This document shows, piece after piece, positions 46,501 through 59,900 of a DNA stretch of 64,000 nucleotides. The notes under the pieces are model-generated. The model saw only the letters and a program-made list of their open reading frames with translations, did not search any database and was not told where the DNA came from. A program made the position numbers and the translations under genes. Each line of letters begins with the position of its first letter. Positions within the stretch are counted from its first letter, which is position 1. Location of the stretch: positions 6,916,001 through 6,980,000 of the forward strand of contig JAKCOZ010000005.1 in the NCBI GenBank assembly GCA_022605955.1, read 5' to 3'. The stretch is from Rallus limicola (lineage: Eukaryota; Chordata; Aves; Gruiformes; Rallidae).

Positions 46501-48828
46501 CCAGAGATGTTGATTGTACTGTATTGCATTGAAAGGAGATGATCTCTGCTGCAGCTGAGATGAGGCTCGGTTTCAACAGGCTTACATACCGTGCCCACCC
46601 TGACTGCTCTCAATTTCAGGAAAAGCAATTTGTGTTACATGGAGTCAGATATCCACATGTACAGCTGTCTGGGAATGATTCTGTGGTCTAATGCTTTTTG
46701 GATTTTCAGTTAAAACAAATTGAACTTCTCATACCAGTTTTGCCAGGGAAAGAAACTGCAGGGAAATAAACTATGTCCTGATGAGCTTTAATTCCTTTGG
46801 TTTATCTGGAAAGCAGTATAAAATTCTGAGTGATAGATGGCAAAGGGATGAATTATTCCAACAACTACACTGAGTGATTGCATCACAACCTCCCAGTCCT
46901 GGTCAGAAATGAAGTTGGTGGCAGTGATGTATGGTTGAAGAGATAGAATTAACAAAATACACAGCAGCTTAACCGGGGGTTATGAAAATGGAAATATGGA
47001 CTGAATGAAGAAGGGTTTTTAAAAATCATTAATGCATTTAATGTGCAACACAAACACCTGTATTTTCTCAAAGTCTTTGTCTAGCAGCACAGTGTTCTGA
47101 AAACAGCAAAATCTTGAAGGGATCCTCAAGAAGAGTAAAACAATTTCATGTATTGATTTTAATTTTTTTAAAATGAAATCATGAGAAGTTGTCCACTACA
47201 TTATCATATGTTAGCAGCATGGGACTGACCCAAGGATTGTCAAGCAGCCTGCTTAGAGAGTTTGTGGTGCTAGGGAGCTCTGCCAGTTGCATGGTTCTCG
47301 TGCTACCCTTCCTGCCTGCTACTTCTACCCTTGTGAGCAGTGAGGGCGGGTTGAGCTGAGTTTTACATCAGCTGATAAACCTGGAGTAGTTTAGTAGCTG
47401 TTAGTCCTGCTTTCTTTTGCACAACCCTAATCTGTCTTCCCTTGAGGGAAGAATTTCCCCGTTTCTCTGTTAGGAGAAACTCACGCTTCTTTGGTACTGA
47501 CTTTCCTCCTCCCTTGTGTTGTATGCTGAAGGGATAATATGGTTCTGTAATATGAAATCTTCTTCCATTATTTATCAAACCAACCACATCCTGGCATGAC
47601 TTTGCTTTTCCCTGTAGTAAGGCTTCCGAGCCAAAACTTAATAAATATATGCTCCACGAATGCTATTATGTCCGCAGCGCTCTGTATCGCTGTAGCACCA
47701 TGGTTGTAAAGTGCATGCTGTGTCTGTGGACCTACATATCTAACAAGCATAGAGAAGTTGTGTATAGGTATGTGAAAACTTTCATGAATGCTAACAATTT
47801 GCTATGAATGCATCGTAAGTGCTCAAAGGTCAGAAATATTTTGTATATACAACTCTCTGCTAGCATGAGATGTGCAGCAATCCCTGGATATGACAGATAC
47901 TGAATATTCATATAAAGTTAAAAAACTCAATTGTAATAAGGGCCTGTTCAGTGAACATACTGATATAATTGAGTCCCACTGATTTTGGTTTAAGTGAAGT
48001 GTATAAATGTTTAAGGACTCCAGTATCTTGGTATATTTTGGATTAGAAATAGAATTGCCAGATTCTTGGAAAAATTTTGAAAAAAAACACACCAGCTTTA
48101 AGTAGACGAACTATTTCTTTTTAACCATAATGCTATTTCTTTGGATTTTGAATGTGGAATTTTATATTAAAGTGTAGATAATGTCATGGATTAGCAACTG
48201 ACTGTAAAATGATGTAAAATGATGGGTGCCTTGAATTTGTTACAATACTTAACTTTGTGGCATTGATTATACAAGCAGGGCATACAGAACCCATGTTTAG
48301 GGCACAGACGTGTAAGCCAGTTATTGCATAAACTTAAATTTCAGTGAAAGTGATACTGCAGAATACGGTTAGGCACATCTGAAGAGCATTTTAAGACAGC
48401 AAGGGTTCAGGATGGTCTATGGACTTACTTTGAATGAGCTGAGAGAGAACAGGAATAAAAGCTAACTCACAGTCCTTAAATCAGAGCCACAGGAGCTTGC
48501 CTCTGTGCACTTGGAGTGCATATTTCTGTGCCATCTGCTGAAGATAGGTAACTTTGGTCTGTCTTTAAGAGAAGTCACCAGAGTGCACTTTTCCTCATAA
48601 ATTGACTAAAAGTAGAGGTGGTGGATTCCCCTTTGATGTATCATGTTCGTGGTTTGAGCTTTAGTCTAGGAAGTAAAATAGCACCACATTCATCTAGAGA
48701 TGATTCATGCTCCATCCACTGCTTGCTGCAGGAGTATGTGTGGTGAGGGATGAAGGGCCCTGGGGAAGGCACTGTCTATTACAACTATGGATGCTGTGTT
48801 GTTATGGCAAGGAAAATACAGAAGACTA

Positions 48829-48868
48829 CAATAAAAAAAAGAATCCTTTTTTTTTTTTTTTTTTTTTT
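48829..48868. repeat. A8 / T22 low-complexity tract
   Basis: An A8 run and a T22 run (48847-48868) are separated by about 10 bp. The two could pair as a short hairpin. No adjacent retroposon body was recognised that would make the T run a reverse poly(A) tail. Confidence 0.8.
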
Positions 48869-51800
48869 AAAGGGCATTCCTCTGGACTGAGGAAATCCTG
48901 TGCCTCAGTCTTCTGCCAATGCCTGTTGATGTGCATTCCAAGACATGGCCATGTTACTGTATGGTTTCCCTAGGAAATGAAAAAAAAGTGCTGGAGTTGT
49001 GGGGAGACTACAAATTTAGATACCTGGAAAATTTGAAATTCAGTCAGTGCTACTCCCTGGTGCACAACATTTGTTTTGCTGCCTTGTGCAAAAACTCTGA
49101 TGCTTGTAGGTGCTGGTATTGTAAATTTGGTGGTGTGGTGGAGCTCAAGAGTCATCCTGTACTATAATTATGACCGTATAAATGGGTTTAGCAAGTGCAA
49201 GGATGTCCTCTACTCAAATTCAAATGCAGTAAGCAGTTTTAGTGTAGGGCCCTTGATAAAGTCAAACTCTCTCCAGTTTTGGAGATTGATTGTGTGCTGT
49301 GCCTTAGTTCCATTTCAATGTGTATTAAGGTCTCCTGATCAGAGACAGGTGGGATGCAGGAACACACACCTGTGATGAGATAAGCCATAAGGCACACTTT
49401 GCTTATGGCACAATATTTTGACTGATAACTTGCTATTAAAAAAAAAAGCCCAAACCAATGCCAACAGCAAAAAGCCTCTGTACATGCAACAATCAGTGCT
49501 AGGCTCTGGGTAAAGGATATCTGGACCACCCATGTCAGAAAAGGAAGGATGGATGAAAGCTTGTGGGGTAAGGAAGTCATGTCCTGAAATTCACTGATGG
49601 TGGTGTGGGCTCCTGCTCCATCTATTGCCGCTACTCCCATGGGCTCATCAGGCAGAGATGCCCTGTGCTTGGCAACTGCTGCAGGTCAGCAAGAGCAGCT
49701 ACTGAGGGATGCCAGCAGCTGCCCAGCATACATTCCAGATGCAAAGCAAGCCAGAACCTAATGCACTCAGTATCATAAAATATACTGGCATGAATGATAA
49801 TTTCAGTAAATCACTTTATTGCTATTGATTTTCTTTCACTGGATCAGTGCAACCAGATTTAATGTGAGAATGAATGAGGACAGCTACAAGTAATAACCTG
49901 CATAATCTTCCTGCAGTTGAACTTGTTCTTCATATGCCAGATTTTGATCAAAGCATGTTTTGTATGATTGGAGTGTAAGGAAGTTTTAAGATGACTTGAA
50001 CAGAAGGTCTCATTATTTTTGCTTGAATGTAAATACATGGATGATTTCATTAAAGAAGAACAATGTTATATTTGTGCTTTTTTTCTATCTCTTTGCTGGA
50101 AGACAGAATATTACATAAATAGTGGTCCAAGCAAGCCCTTTGTGATCTATCTACTCCCTTCAAATTCTGGGTGTTTGCCATGGAAATGAAAACAGCTGTA
50201 AATGTGTTATTTATTGTTTGGCATAGTTGTGAAGAAGACCTTTCCTGAAAACCCCTCCTTGATAAGTAATTAAAAATTTACTAACTCACTCGTCCTTTTT
50301 GAAAACATCTTTGTAGCTCATTTCCGAATTTAATGAGCCTGAGTTCAAACCAATTCAACATCTAACAGCTACTTTGACTGCTGAGAAATGTCAGCAGAAG
50401 CCCTAGGTAGACTGTTGGTTCATTCAGCAGGCAGAAACATATAAACTTTTTCATAGTCCATAAAAGACGTGCGTTCTGTTCAAGGCTGTGGCCATGTAGG
50501 AGGCAAGTTTGCAGCTGGACTGCACTGCTGACTGTTGTTGCTGACTAGGCGTGTGTAGAAGCTGCTGGTTTGCAATGATTTTTCAGGTTCCATCTTTGTG
50601 CCTGCTAGCATGTAACCGGGTTCCTCCTGAAACTTATTGGAGAACTTTCCATGGGATTATTGCACAGGAGAGGAGAAAAAAAACAAAGGAGGAAAAAAAG
50701 AAAGAAAAGAAAAATGTCACTCTGCTTGTGCCCATCCTGTCAGCGTACAGCTGCTTCTGGGCACTGAAACTCAACATTTTATAGACATGTGAGTAGATGC
50801 ATACGCTTCCTAATATTCACTCGTCCTCTCAGGTTCCACTAGATAAGTGGTGTGACAATGATGTATAAACATTGAATGCAGTCTCTTAAAGTAAATAAAT
50901 CAAACAGAATTCAGCAAAGGGAAAGGTGGGATTTTTTCATGGTTTAGCTAAACTCATGTTGTTTTGTTTGCAGGGGGATTTCTGTGGTACTGTGATATGA
51001 TGGCCCTTGCTAAGGTACTAAACTGTATGTAGATTAGCACTGAGACTGACAAAGTCTAGCCTGATACCCTGATCAGCCCATTATTTTAAGTGCTTTTGCA
51101 TCTTTAGCTGAGACACAGCCTCTAAGTAGATGTTAGATTAGATTCTGTTTTGGATGCTGTTTAGGTTCTGTTTTGACCACACATGTATGGCAAGTTAATG
51201 TGTGAAATGCAAAAAGCATGGAGATTAATAATCTATAGCATTTTAAAAAACAAGATGCCACTTGTTGGTCTGGAGAAAACACAGTTCTCTCATGATTACT
51301 TTCCTTGCATAGGTGAGGCTGGCAGAGTGTGCAGAAGAAAGCAGCACAGCCTGCTTGTCCAAACATTGTTCCCGTTCCTGCTTACCCACTACTGGCCATT
51401 GCTGGAGGCAGAAGACAGGGATAGATGGATTTAGGATCTAATTGAGTATAGTTATTCTAATGTGCTTGTGTTCATATGACTGCAGATGTCACAGTAAACT
51501 GTAATCCTTTTTTTCCTCTTCCTTCTGTATAATGAATCATGGTTACTGCTGATTTTCCCTTAGAGTTCTACACTGAACTTAGCTATCAAAAGCAGAGTAT
51601 ATAAATATGTATATATAGAGCTGATGGTTGGTAGTATTTACTCCAGTTGTTCCATTAAAAATGTATTTTTTAAGGAAGATTGTCATATTCTAAGATATGA
51701 AATAGGCTTGAGTGGCATTTTAGGATTTTTAATTTTCTTATTTTCTGCTTAATTTTATGTGTTTTGGAGACAAATGGTCTAAACTTAGAGTAAATTTAAT

Positions 51801-54800
51801 TGATTAAAAACTAGATATGGGGGAGAGGTGTCTGTGTATGTGCAATGTCCTGACTTTGTTGTGGTTTTTCAGCTGTGGGTCTGGAAACATATTCATGAGC
51901 ATCTTCTTACTCTTTGTTTTCCTTCCACTCTGATGTGTGTGACTGGCTGATATGTCTGAGGGCCTTTCATGTAAATCAGACCAGCAGAAGCAAAATTTTT
52001 GAGGGGTTTTATAGACTCTTTGTTCTCTTTGAACAAAGTAAACTTTGCTTAGGATCAGATTTTAGTTTTATTCTTTTTCAGGGACTGTAAAAAATTTTGT
52101 TCTTTTCTTAATTAAAGAGGGTGTTTACAAGTGTTAGCAGTGAACATCAAAAGCTTTATAATAGCTAAGCTCCAGACACTGAGACTCCAGAATTCATGTA
52201 CTAGTAAAATACACCTCCTGCACCAGAGTCCCTTCTGTAAAGACAGGCTTGTTTTCATTGGTTCCCAGCAGAACAGTCTTTCCTCATGCAGACTTACAGT
52301 TCCACAGTTGCCTTGGTCCAAAATTGACTATGTTGTTTTGGACTGGAAAAAAATTTTTTTCTTAAGTAAACTGTAGCCAATTAGTTTCTATTACATATAG
52401 AAGAATCACATGCTAATTTGTATATTTCGTATAAACATGTAGAGTATTCTTGCAGCAGTCAGATTGTTTGCAGTATGATTCCCTCTTGCATTAAAACTCC
52501 TGCTGCTGAACAGCCAACTGAAGGGAAAAGCTTAAGCAGTGAATTAGGACAGAAGTCTTTAGCCAGCAGAAACAGTTTGTCTTAATTTCTTCAAAATTGC
52601 CTTCTGAAGAAAGACAGATTTAATGTCTTTGCTGGCATCAGTGTCAGACATGCATCTCACAAAATACAACTTGTATGATGTGCACGAGCATTGGCATAGG
52701 ATGAGTTCACCTCATAAAAGAAAAGGTTGTATGATGTAAAGCTAAAAGCAAACTCTCTCTGTGGCTGCAAATGCTCCTGTAGCCGAAGATGCTGCTGCCG
52801 GGGCAGGATGAAGGGGCACATCTCAGCCTGTGTTACTGGAAGCCTCCCCTCCCTGGTGCATTTGTCACATCTTCCAGTTTATGGGAGGGTTTGTATTGGC
52901 ACTGTATACTGTGCTAATGAAGTTCTTGAAAATGCTTTGGTTAGGTTCTGCAAGTTTTTTGGCAGTTTGTAATCAGGGCAATCTAAAGATTCAAATCTTT
53001 AATCAGAAGGAAAGAACCCTTCAGAAGAGTGTTCTCAAGTGAAAAAGAACTTTTTGGCCATGACTTATTATCTACTTTGAGCCAAGATAATCTGACAAAG
53101 AAGAGCTGAAGGTTTTGGAGATTACTTCAATTTTTAGATTAAAAAAAATTTTTTCCTCGAAAACCAAAAATGTACTGCCTGTTCCATCATTTGCAATGCA
53201 GGACAGTCTGGGTGGTAACAAAAAGGCTGTAAATTATGTTTTCCCAGACGTCCTGTTTCTTCGGCACTTTTTCCCCAGCCCAGTCCCTCTCTGCTTGATT
53301 AAAAGGTAATGTCACTGTGTGAACCTAACAGAATTCCCTGGGTCCAGTTGATACAAAGTATTCACTAAGAAACTGCACTAATTCCAGCAAGACAATTGAG
53401 TATTTATTGTGTCTCCATTCTTGAAATCAAGTGGGCTGTTCTTAATCAAGTTTCAGGTTGAATCTATTAGTTTTACAATTATCTCATCAGCAAAATTTTT
53501 AATGGGCTTTGATAAAAAGACTGGCAATCTACACAGATCAAAGAAAATCATATAAATGGCCTTTTTAAACTATGTGCTAAAAAGGGCATGAGTTCTGTGT
53601 TACTGACAGAGCTGACCTCCAAGCTTTGCGAAATTTGCCTTGTGCTGTATGAGTAATATTGGTGGGGTTTTGTTTTGGTCATTTTTAAAATAAATTAGTA
53701 GTATATTGCCCTTTCTTTTCTATCATCAGTGAGATAGCACTTTAGCTTTATTTGCATGTGTTTTGAGCGATCACCTTTACAAATAATGGGGATACTTCAT
53801 CTGGGTTTAGAAGCTCCCATTCCAAGGGTTCTCTTATATTTGGGTGTCCTACTTAAGACCTCCCAAACCTCAAATGGGCAGAATGAGTATCTGAGCTGTG
53901 CTGCAATGGGTGACCTGTCCAAGTTCAAAAAAACTAGGCACCGTGTCACTGCTGTGTGCTTGTGTGCTCTAGCTATTGCCATGTTCTCTTTTTCCTCAAT
54001 GAAGTATGAAAATAACCAAACCACACTGACATGCTTGAACAGAAGGCAGAATCCCATATCATCTGTTTTTCCTGATTTTTTTTTTCCTTGTAGTTCTGTT
54101 AGCAGAATTTGAAGAAAACTTATTTCTGAACTAAAAGCAAATTGACTGACCTAAAATGTCAATGTGCCTTCCATCAATGGATTTAAATAGTGAAATTATG
54201 CAGACGTTTCTCAGTATTTAGGAACTCAAATTAGTAAATGCTGGAAATGCCAGCAATAATGCCAGTTCTCATCCTGTTTACTTTCCATGTTTGAAATCCT
54301 CTATAACCTTTGCTGAAACCTTTCAGAAAATTGTTTGAAGTGATCTGAGTTTAGCTTCCATTTCCTCAGTGATCATTCAGCATATATGTTTCCCTCTGCT
54401 CATTCCAGCCTGAGGAAACTGGTTCATTTATCATTTGGCAGAAATCGGGAGGTATAACCCAAATCCTTTTTTGTTCATACAGAAGTTTGATTTCTGCTGA
54501 GCTATACAATTGGAAGACAATTTGTGCTGTATTTATTCATAAAGAGAAGTATCAACCCAAAAAGGATGGCTGCTGCTTTACAGCAGTATTATCATTTTAC
54601 CAGAGGGACTCCACGATTTTTCCCTTTTCCTGGTAGACGTGGGCTTAATTAAGAGTCAGGAACTGAAGAGCTCTCCTCTTTGGATATGAAGTATTTTTCC
54701 TTGAAGTTTGCCATTTGTAAAATAGGATTAATATTTCCCTTTTCAGTAAGAAAAGCAGCAGGCAATAGTGATCTTAAATGATCAAAAATGTATTTTCTTT

Positions 54801-56853
54801 TTATACTTAGTTCTGTTCCAACTATTAGCTAGGCTAAGGTTATAATTTTTATAACAATATATTATTTTTAATTTTTACATCCATTATACAATCTGACGTT
54901 CTCATAGAGTATTGATACATTTCAAATTTCCATAGGAAGCTCACGTTATTTTTTTATTACATTGTTCTCTGTTGCCTGGCCTATAGCAGTGGGATGACCC
55001 AGTGAATTAAAAGAATGATCTGCTGGAAAAAGGAATTTTTGTGTCAAGCAGACAACTTCTTAAGGGTCCCTCTGACATGTAAATGTGCCTGAGTTGGTAA
55101 GGAGAGAACCATGAAACAATGCCTATGTCTGGCAAGCTCTCTCTTTCTCTGTCACATCCAGTTGTTGCCTTTTGCTCAGAGCATTTCTTCTTCCAGCTTC
55201 TTGCATTTGGGCATTTTTAAAATCCCTTGAATATGTGAGAAAATGAGTTGTTGGTTTCAGATTTCTTTCATTTTAACTTTAATGGAGTGTCATACTGTTA
55301 TGTAAGCAGTTATTCTCCAAAACCCATTATGCCTGGCAGGTGAACTGGAATTTAAAAGTGTAATTCCCATTCCTTCAGTATATATGTAGAGAATGAAGCT
55401 ATGGAATATCTGAACCAAGTGTGTTTCTGTTGCAAGTATTGTATCAGGATCCAGACTGTAGGGATAGTTAGTTTATGACACCACCTGCTATAGTTAGGAG
55501 ATGTACTGAAGCTGGGGAGAGGTTATCTTTGTATCTTTTTTTTGTTGCATCTAAGAAAGAAAGAACGGTGTCCAAATGAAGTAAGTTAACACTTCAACAG
55601 TGGAAAGAGATACTTGGGAGGAGTAGGAGGCTCTAGGAGCTTGCAGTCACACACATTCAGCCTGCTACACTGTACAGTCTGTGAGTATGCATGTGTGTGC
55701 ACTGGTATGTAAGCACAATGCCCTCACAATAGGAGGATTACTCCCTGAGACCCTACACCTGAAAAGCATCCCTCACACACCTCTAGGTATGGAGAATAAT
55801 GCTGCTGAAGTTTTACTGGTCTTTAAGCTTGTGTATGCTTTTGGAAGCTGTGATAATAAAGCGGGTATGTGTCCATTATGTATTTTTATTATTCAATGGC
55901 AAAGTGGTGACAGACCACCCCCAGTTTAATGTGGAAACGATAATTTTAAAGAAGATATTTTTGCTTTCAATATAATTTATAGTTGCATCAAATTTGCCAG
56001 CTTTACTTCTCCTCTGTCCTTTCTATTATTACTGCTAAAATTACATTATAAAAAGAGAATACAGATGCATACGATACAGATATAAAGGAAGGAATTGCTA
56101 CTGAAATTCAGTCTATAAACTGACTTTATAACCGAGGTTTGAGGCAAATAAAAATAATATAGTTCTGTTTTTTCACTGGAGGGCTCTTTTGTTGTCACTT
56201 TCCACCATTGTGATGAGAGTGTTTGTTTTATTATAATTTATTATTAATGACATCTCCACTGAGTAGTTGTATTGTCAAGTTATTGATTCCCAGTATATGG
56301 AATTGCTATAACAAATGCTTACCTTCCTTTACATTCCAAGGAGGCCGACCTTAACTTTCTATCCATATATTTTTTAAAAAAATATTATAACAATGTTATT
56401 GAAATAAAAAATGTTTAAGTGGAGAAAAATAGTATTTTTAATATAATACCACAGTCACAGCTAGTCATTGGATTAGAGCTAGGAGATGGGTCTGAGGTGA
56501 AATAATCTTTTTCTTGAAAGAAACCTAGTGGATTTTAAACATAATGGGGAGTAGGTTTTCCATTGTACAAGCTGCATGAATGTTTGCTAACGTGATACGG
56601 AGGTCCCACCCTATGAAGACAGGCATGCAGTTCAACAGACTGTTCTGATAACAGTCAAAGGGCAGTTCATAGGTCACTGCACAGGAATTAAATTTTTGTG
56701 GGGTTATAACCTTCATATTTCTGTCTCTGTGGTCTCCTGCCAGCACAGCAGGAAAAGTCTGCTTTACCTTTAATCTTCATTAACTGCAGTGTGAGCTTTG
56801 TTTTGCTAATGTTCAAAGAGCAATTGGAGTCCTCAGAGATTGGTCACCTCATT

Positions 56854-56902
56854 AAAAAAAAAAACAACCCAAAACCAACAAACCCCAACAAACCCAAAAA
56901 CA
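56854..56902. repeat. A-tract followed by AC-rich repeat
   Basis: A11 is followed by degenerate CAACCC / AAACCC / CAAACCCC units to 56902. It is low-complexity sequence of a kind that recurs several times in the window, with no associated gene or element recognised. Confidence 0.7.
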
Positions 56903-59900
56903 TAGGTTAAATGGCATTATTGTCTTCGTTGGGTGTGTTCATGGTTGCCAAAGCCATCTCCATGTCAGTGCAGTGTGTACTTTTAATGACAGGACTGATC
57001 TCACTGGCACTGATGCAACTGCTCAAGGGTTTTTCAGAACGATTACTAGAAAATACTTAAATTTTTGTTAAGTCTGGTTGGCATTAGTGTATCATAAATA
57101 CTTCTGTGGATACTATATTACCTTGATGTTCTTCATGAAATACTGCAGGTCTGTGAATTTGTTCAGGTTCACATTTTTCATTAATGAAAAATCACTATAA
57201 TTTTTTTAAAATGTTACTGGAGCTACAGAAACATTCATTATTTTTTTTCTGTTAAGAGTTAAGAAGTTTCTTTAAAGCTATTAACTCACTTTAAATTAGT
57301 GCATCTGTGTGAATGTATTGCGTTGTGCCGCTCTTTCCTCCGGTTCCCTTCCCAGCTTGTCGGTCCATACAATAAGCTTTTGGAGTGGTGCAGTTTCCTT
57401 CCAGCTATGTGTTTATGAGTGCCTAGTAAGAAAAGAAGTCCTGCTCTTGCCTGGGGAGAAAAAGTTATTCATTAAAAATTATTTGCATGAACTGGAGAGG
57501 AGGAACAACTTGGTGCTAAGCCCACAGGTGCGTGTTTAACCTAGGGAAGATGTTCAAAGTGTTTTTCCATGGGCTGTGCAGGTCTTGGCCCGCTCAGCGT
57601 AGTGGGAGCCCATTGTGTTAATTCGTTCATTTTCAGGAGGTTGATTTACGAACCACTGCTCTCTGAAATCAGCTTCTCATTAACACTGCATGCAGATGGA
57701 GCTGCTGTTATTTACCCACTATATTGTCTTATAAATAATAATAATAAAAACTACGTAGGGATTATGTAGAGATTAGATGAGTTTCCCCACAGCAATATGA
57801 GTATTGACTCTGGAAAGCTCTTTCTGCCAGATGAGAAACATGCAATTTTGTTGCAGCCTCAGAGGTAAATACTGGTATTGGAGCAGCGCTCAGAAGGTGT
57901 AATTAAGTGGTGTAGTGGCTCTGTACTCCATTGGTGTGGGTTCAACACTTGCTGTTGAGTTTTGTGTATGAAGAAGAAAGTTTTTTCCTCTTCAGAAGCT
58001 TTTTAGTGTTTAATGTGGTGTGCAGTGCTTAACTGCACCCAAAGGTTTGTATGACATGTCTCCATTTATGTGGTACTCTTTCACATACAAAAGTTTGAAC
58101 TACAGTGAAATTTTGACTGAGCATAATTCTGCGATCTTACATATCTGTCAAACTGCAGCAGGTAACATTATGCAGGTGTAATCTATATTTCATAAGCTGG
58201 AAAAAAACTCCCAAACAAACAGCCAAAACCACTTTCTTCTTTCACCTAGAAGGAATGCAGAATGGGAAGCAAAGCAGCAAGAATGAGTGAGTGAAAGGGA
58301 CATTGATGTCGGAGAGAGGACTAAGATAGGAGACAGGAGTTTTATTACTGCAGTAGATTAAACATACATAGCAATACATTACTGTACATTTGTAACTCAG
58401 TCTGGCACAGGAAAATATACAGGACAACTTGGAAGATGGAAAGGTTGCCCAGTGTATGATCCTGACCTTTTGGGGGCACTTTTAGCCTTCAGCTCAATGC
58501 AGTTATACACAGAAACAGGGGGGACAGAAAAGGATGGCTAATAAAGTAGAAACCAGTCAAAGGCAAGAACAGGTTAAATGCAAGAAGCGCAGAAAAGGAG
58601 ATTCAGCAATGAGCTGGGCAGAGAGATGCAGCCAGGCAAACAGGCTGGTGCAAAAGGGCATCCCTGGTGGCTCTGCAGTCTTCGGCAGATCCCTGCTCTT
58701 TCCCCAGCATCTTCAGCTACAGCTGGGGATTTCAGAACAGGAATTACTGGTGTGGCACAAATCTGTTCCTCTCCTGTTATCTCAAGACTTAGGCCTGGTT
58801 TTATCCTGGCTAACTTAACATATTCACTTGAGAAAAGCTAACTTAGACACCTTGTACAGAGCCCTGTGCAATGAATAGGAAGATCTGAATGACAGCCTGG
58901 AGGGTCCTGTCTTTCCTGGTTTACTGTTCATATAGCCTGTGACTTCTAAGGTAGGTAACTTCTGGTGCCTGGGGCTAGGTGGGATGAATGTGGGTCTGAA
59001 AGCTTTGTACTTTGAGCAGCAAGAGAGAAAATATTGGTGAGTAGAAAGAGCTTTGTGCAGCCCTTATTCACTAGTGTATGTTAAGGAACATGTTCGTTGG
59101 GCTTGAGATATCGTGTATAGTGGGTTCATCCTCATGTCAAAGGTGTGTGTTTACAGTGTAGCACCTCTGACACGGGTTTGCTTCACAGAATGGGGGATGT
59201 GAGGCCAATAAATGTCCTGCTCATGTTTGTCAGGATATCAGCAGCTGAAAAGTTATTTTATTTTTCTGGTGAAAGGCACAGATATGAAAGGTCTTGTACA
59301 GCTACTGTATTAGCCTATCCTCTTTATTCACAAACAGTGTCTCTGCCCTACACAGAGTAATAATATACCCATTCCAAGGACAGAATTTGATTCTTAAACT
59401 CATGCAAAATGATGTGTATGAAGGAAGAAAAAGTGATCCTATACAGATAATAAATACATAAAAGTTATGTATTAACATCAAATTATATTTCAAAAGTGGT
59501 TTTGATGAAAATTTTATGATGATGTATTACATATGTTACATAAAAAGAAAAAATTTGATGTTTCTAAGCCACAGTGGAAATGTCTTTTAGCTGGAGCTCT
59601 GGGTGCTAGGGTGCTATGCATAAGGCTGACCTCCAGCCAGCATCTGAAAATCAGCCCAGGAGCTGGTGAACACTGTTTTTTGAGAGTAGCTTTTTCTCTC
59701 CAGAGTAAGGGTTTAAAAAAGCCCAGTGTGTGTGCAAATGAATAGAGCTTTTCTTGCTCTTCTCAATTCCTTGAGCCCTCTTATTATAAATATTTTTCAG
59801 ACTTCATATATTCAGCAAACTAGCACTAGCTCTTCTAAAGCCTTCCTTACCCTATTGTTTCAGGAAAAAAAATCCTACTTTTTGTCAGCTGTACTCAGCT